Source: Acetobacteraceae bacterium
Lineage (GTDB): Bacteria > Pseudomonadota > Alphaproteobacteria > Acetobacterales > Acetobacteraceae
Assembly: GCA_003164305.1 (NCBI GenBank)
Contig: PLSZ01000325.1
Location: 1-5,505, forward strand
Length of the DNA stretch: 5,505 bases
Direction of reading: 5' to 3'
Part shown: in pieces, positions 5,489-5,505 of the stretch
Layout: every line of letters starts with the position of its first letter
Numbering within the stretch: position 1 is the stretch's first letter
Notes under the pieces: generated by a model
What the model was told of the DNA's origin: nothing
What the model saw: the letters and a program-made list of their open reading frames with translations, nothing else
The model's database searches: none
Made by a program: the position numbers and the translations under genes

Positions 5489-5505
5489 CAGGACAGGCTC
5501 CAAAG

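Overview
The window is GC-rich bacterial DNA with tightly packed genes, strong Shine-Dalgarno sites and GC-biased third codon positions. An alphaproteobacterium, possibly of the Acetobacteraceae/Rhodospirillales, fits the style of the proteins (the lipoprotein with its tryptophan/proline-rich start, the moaD-moaE pair, the many stand-alone catabolic enzymes). This placement is inference, because there is no rRNA or other marker in the window.

Layout, left to right: (1) the C-terminal part of a DHA2-type MFS exporter (+ strand, cut by the window edge); (2) converging on it with a 5-base gap, a stand-alone cobalamin-independent methionine synthase (MetE) catalytic domain (-); (3) a 209-base divergent promoter region holding a perfect 14-base palindrome; (4) a CitE/HpcH-type lyase or aldolase (+); (5) converging on that, a TauD/TfdA-type Fe(II)/2-oxoglutarate dioxygenase (-), with a possible shared terminator stem between the two; (6) a 232-base AT-richer divergent region with a long interrupted dyad lying over a good sigma70-like promoter; (7) a 73-residue Xre/Cro-type regulator (+); (8) on the minus strand, a short operon-like run of a proline-rich lipoprotein, moaD and moaE, the last two encoding the subunits of molybdopterin synthase.

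How the genes may work together: the right-hand block is housekeeping molybdenum cofactor synthesis. The middle block (MetE-like, CitE-like, dioxygenase, Xre regulator, next to an exporter) looks like an accessory metabolic region. Its enzymes are recognisable at family level and their active-site residues appear intact, but their substrates cannot be read from the sequence. The divergent and convergent layout with palindromic sites suggests separately regulated units rather than one operon. I found no mobile element, CRISPR array, tRNA or rRNA. The best candidates for something undescribed are the middle enzyme set and the two palindromic operator candidates.
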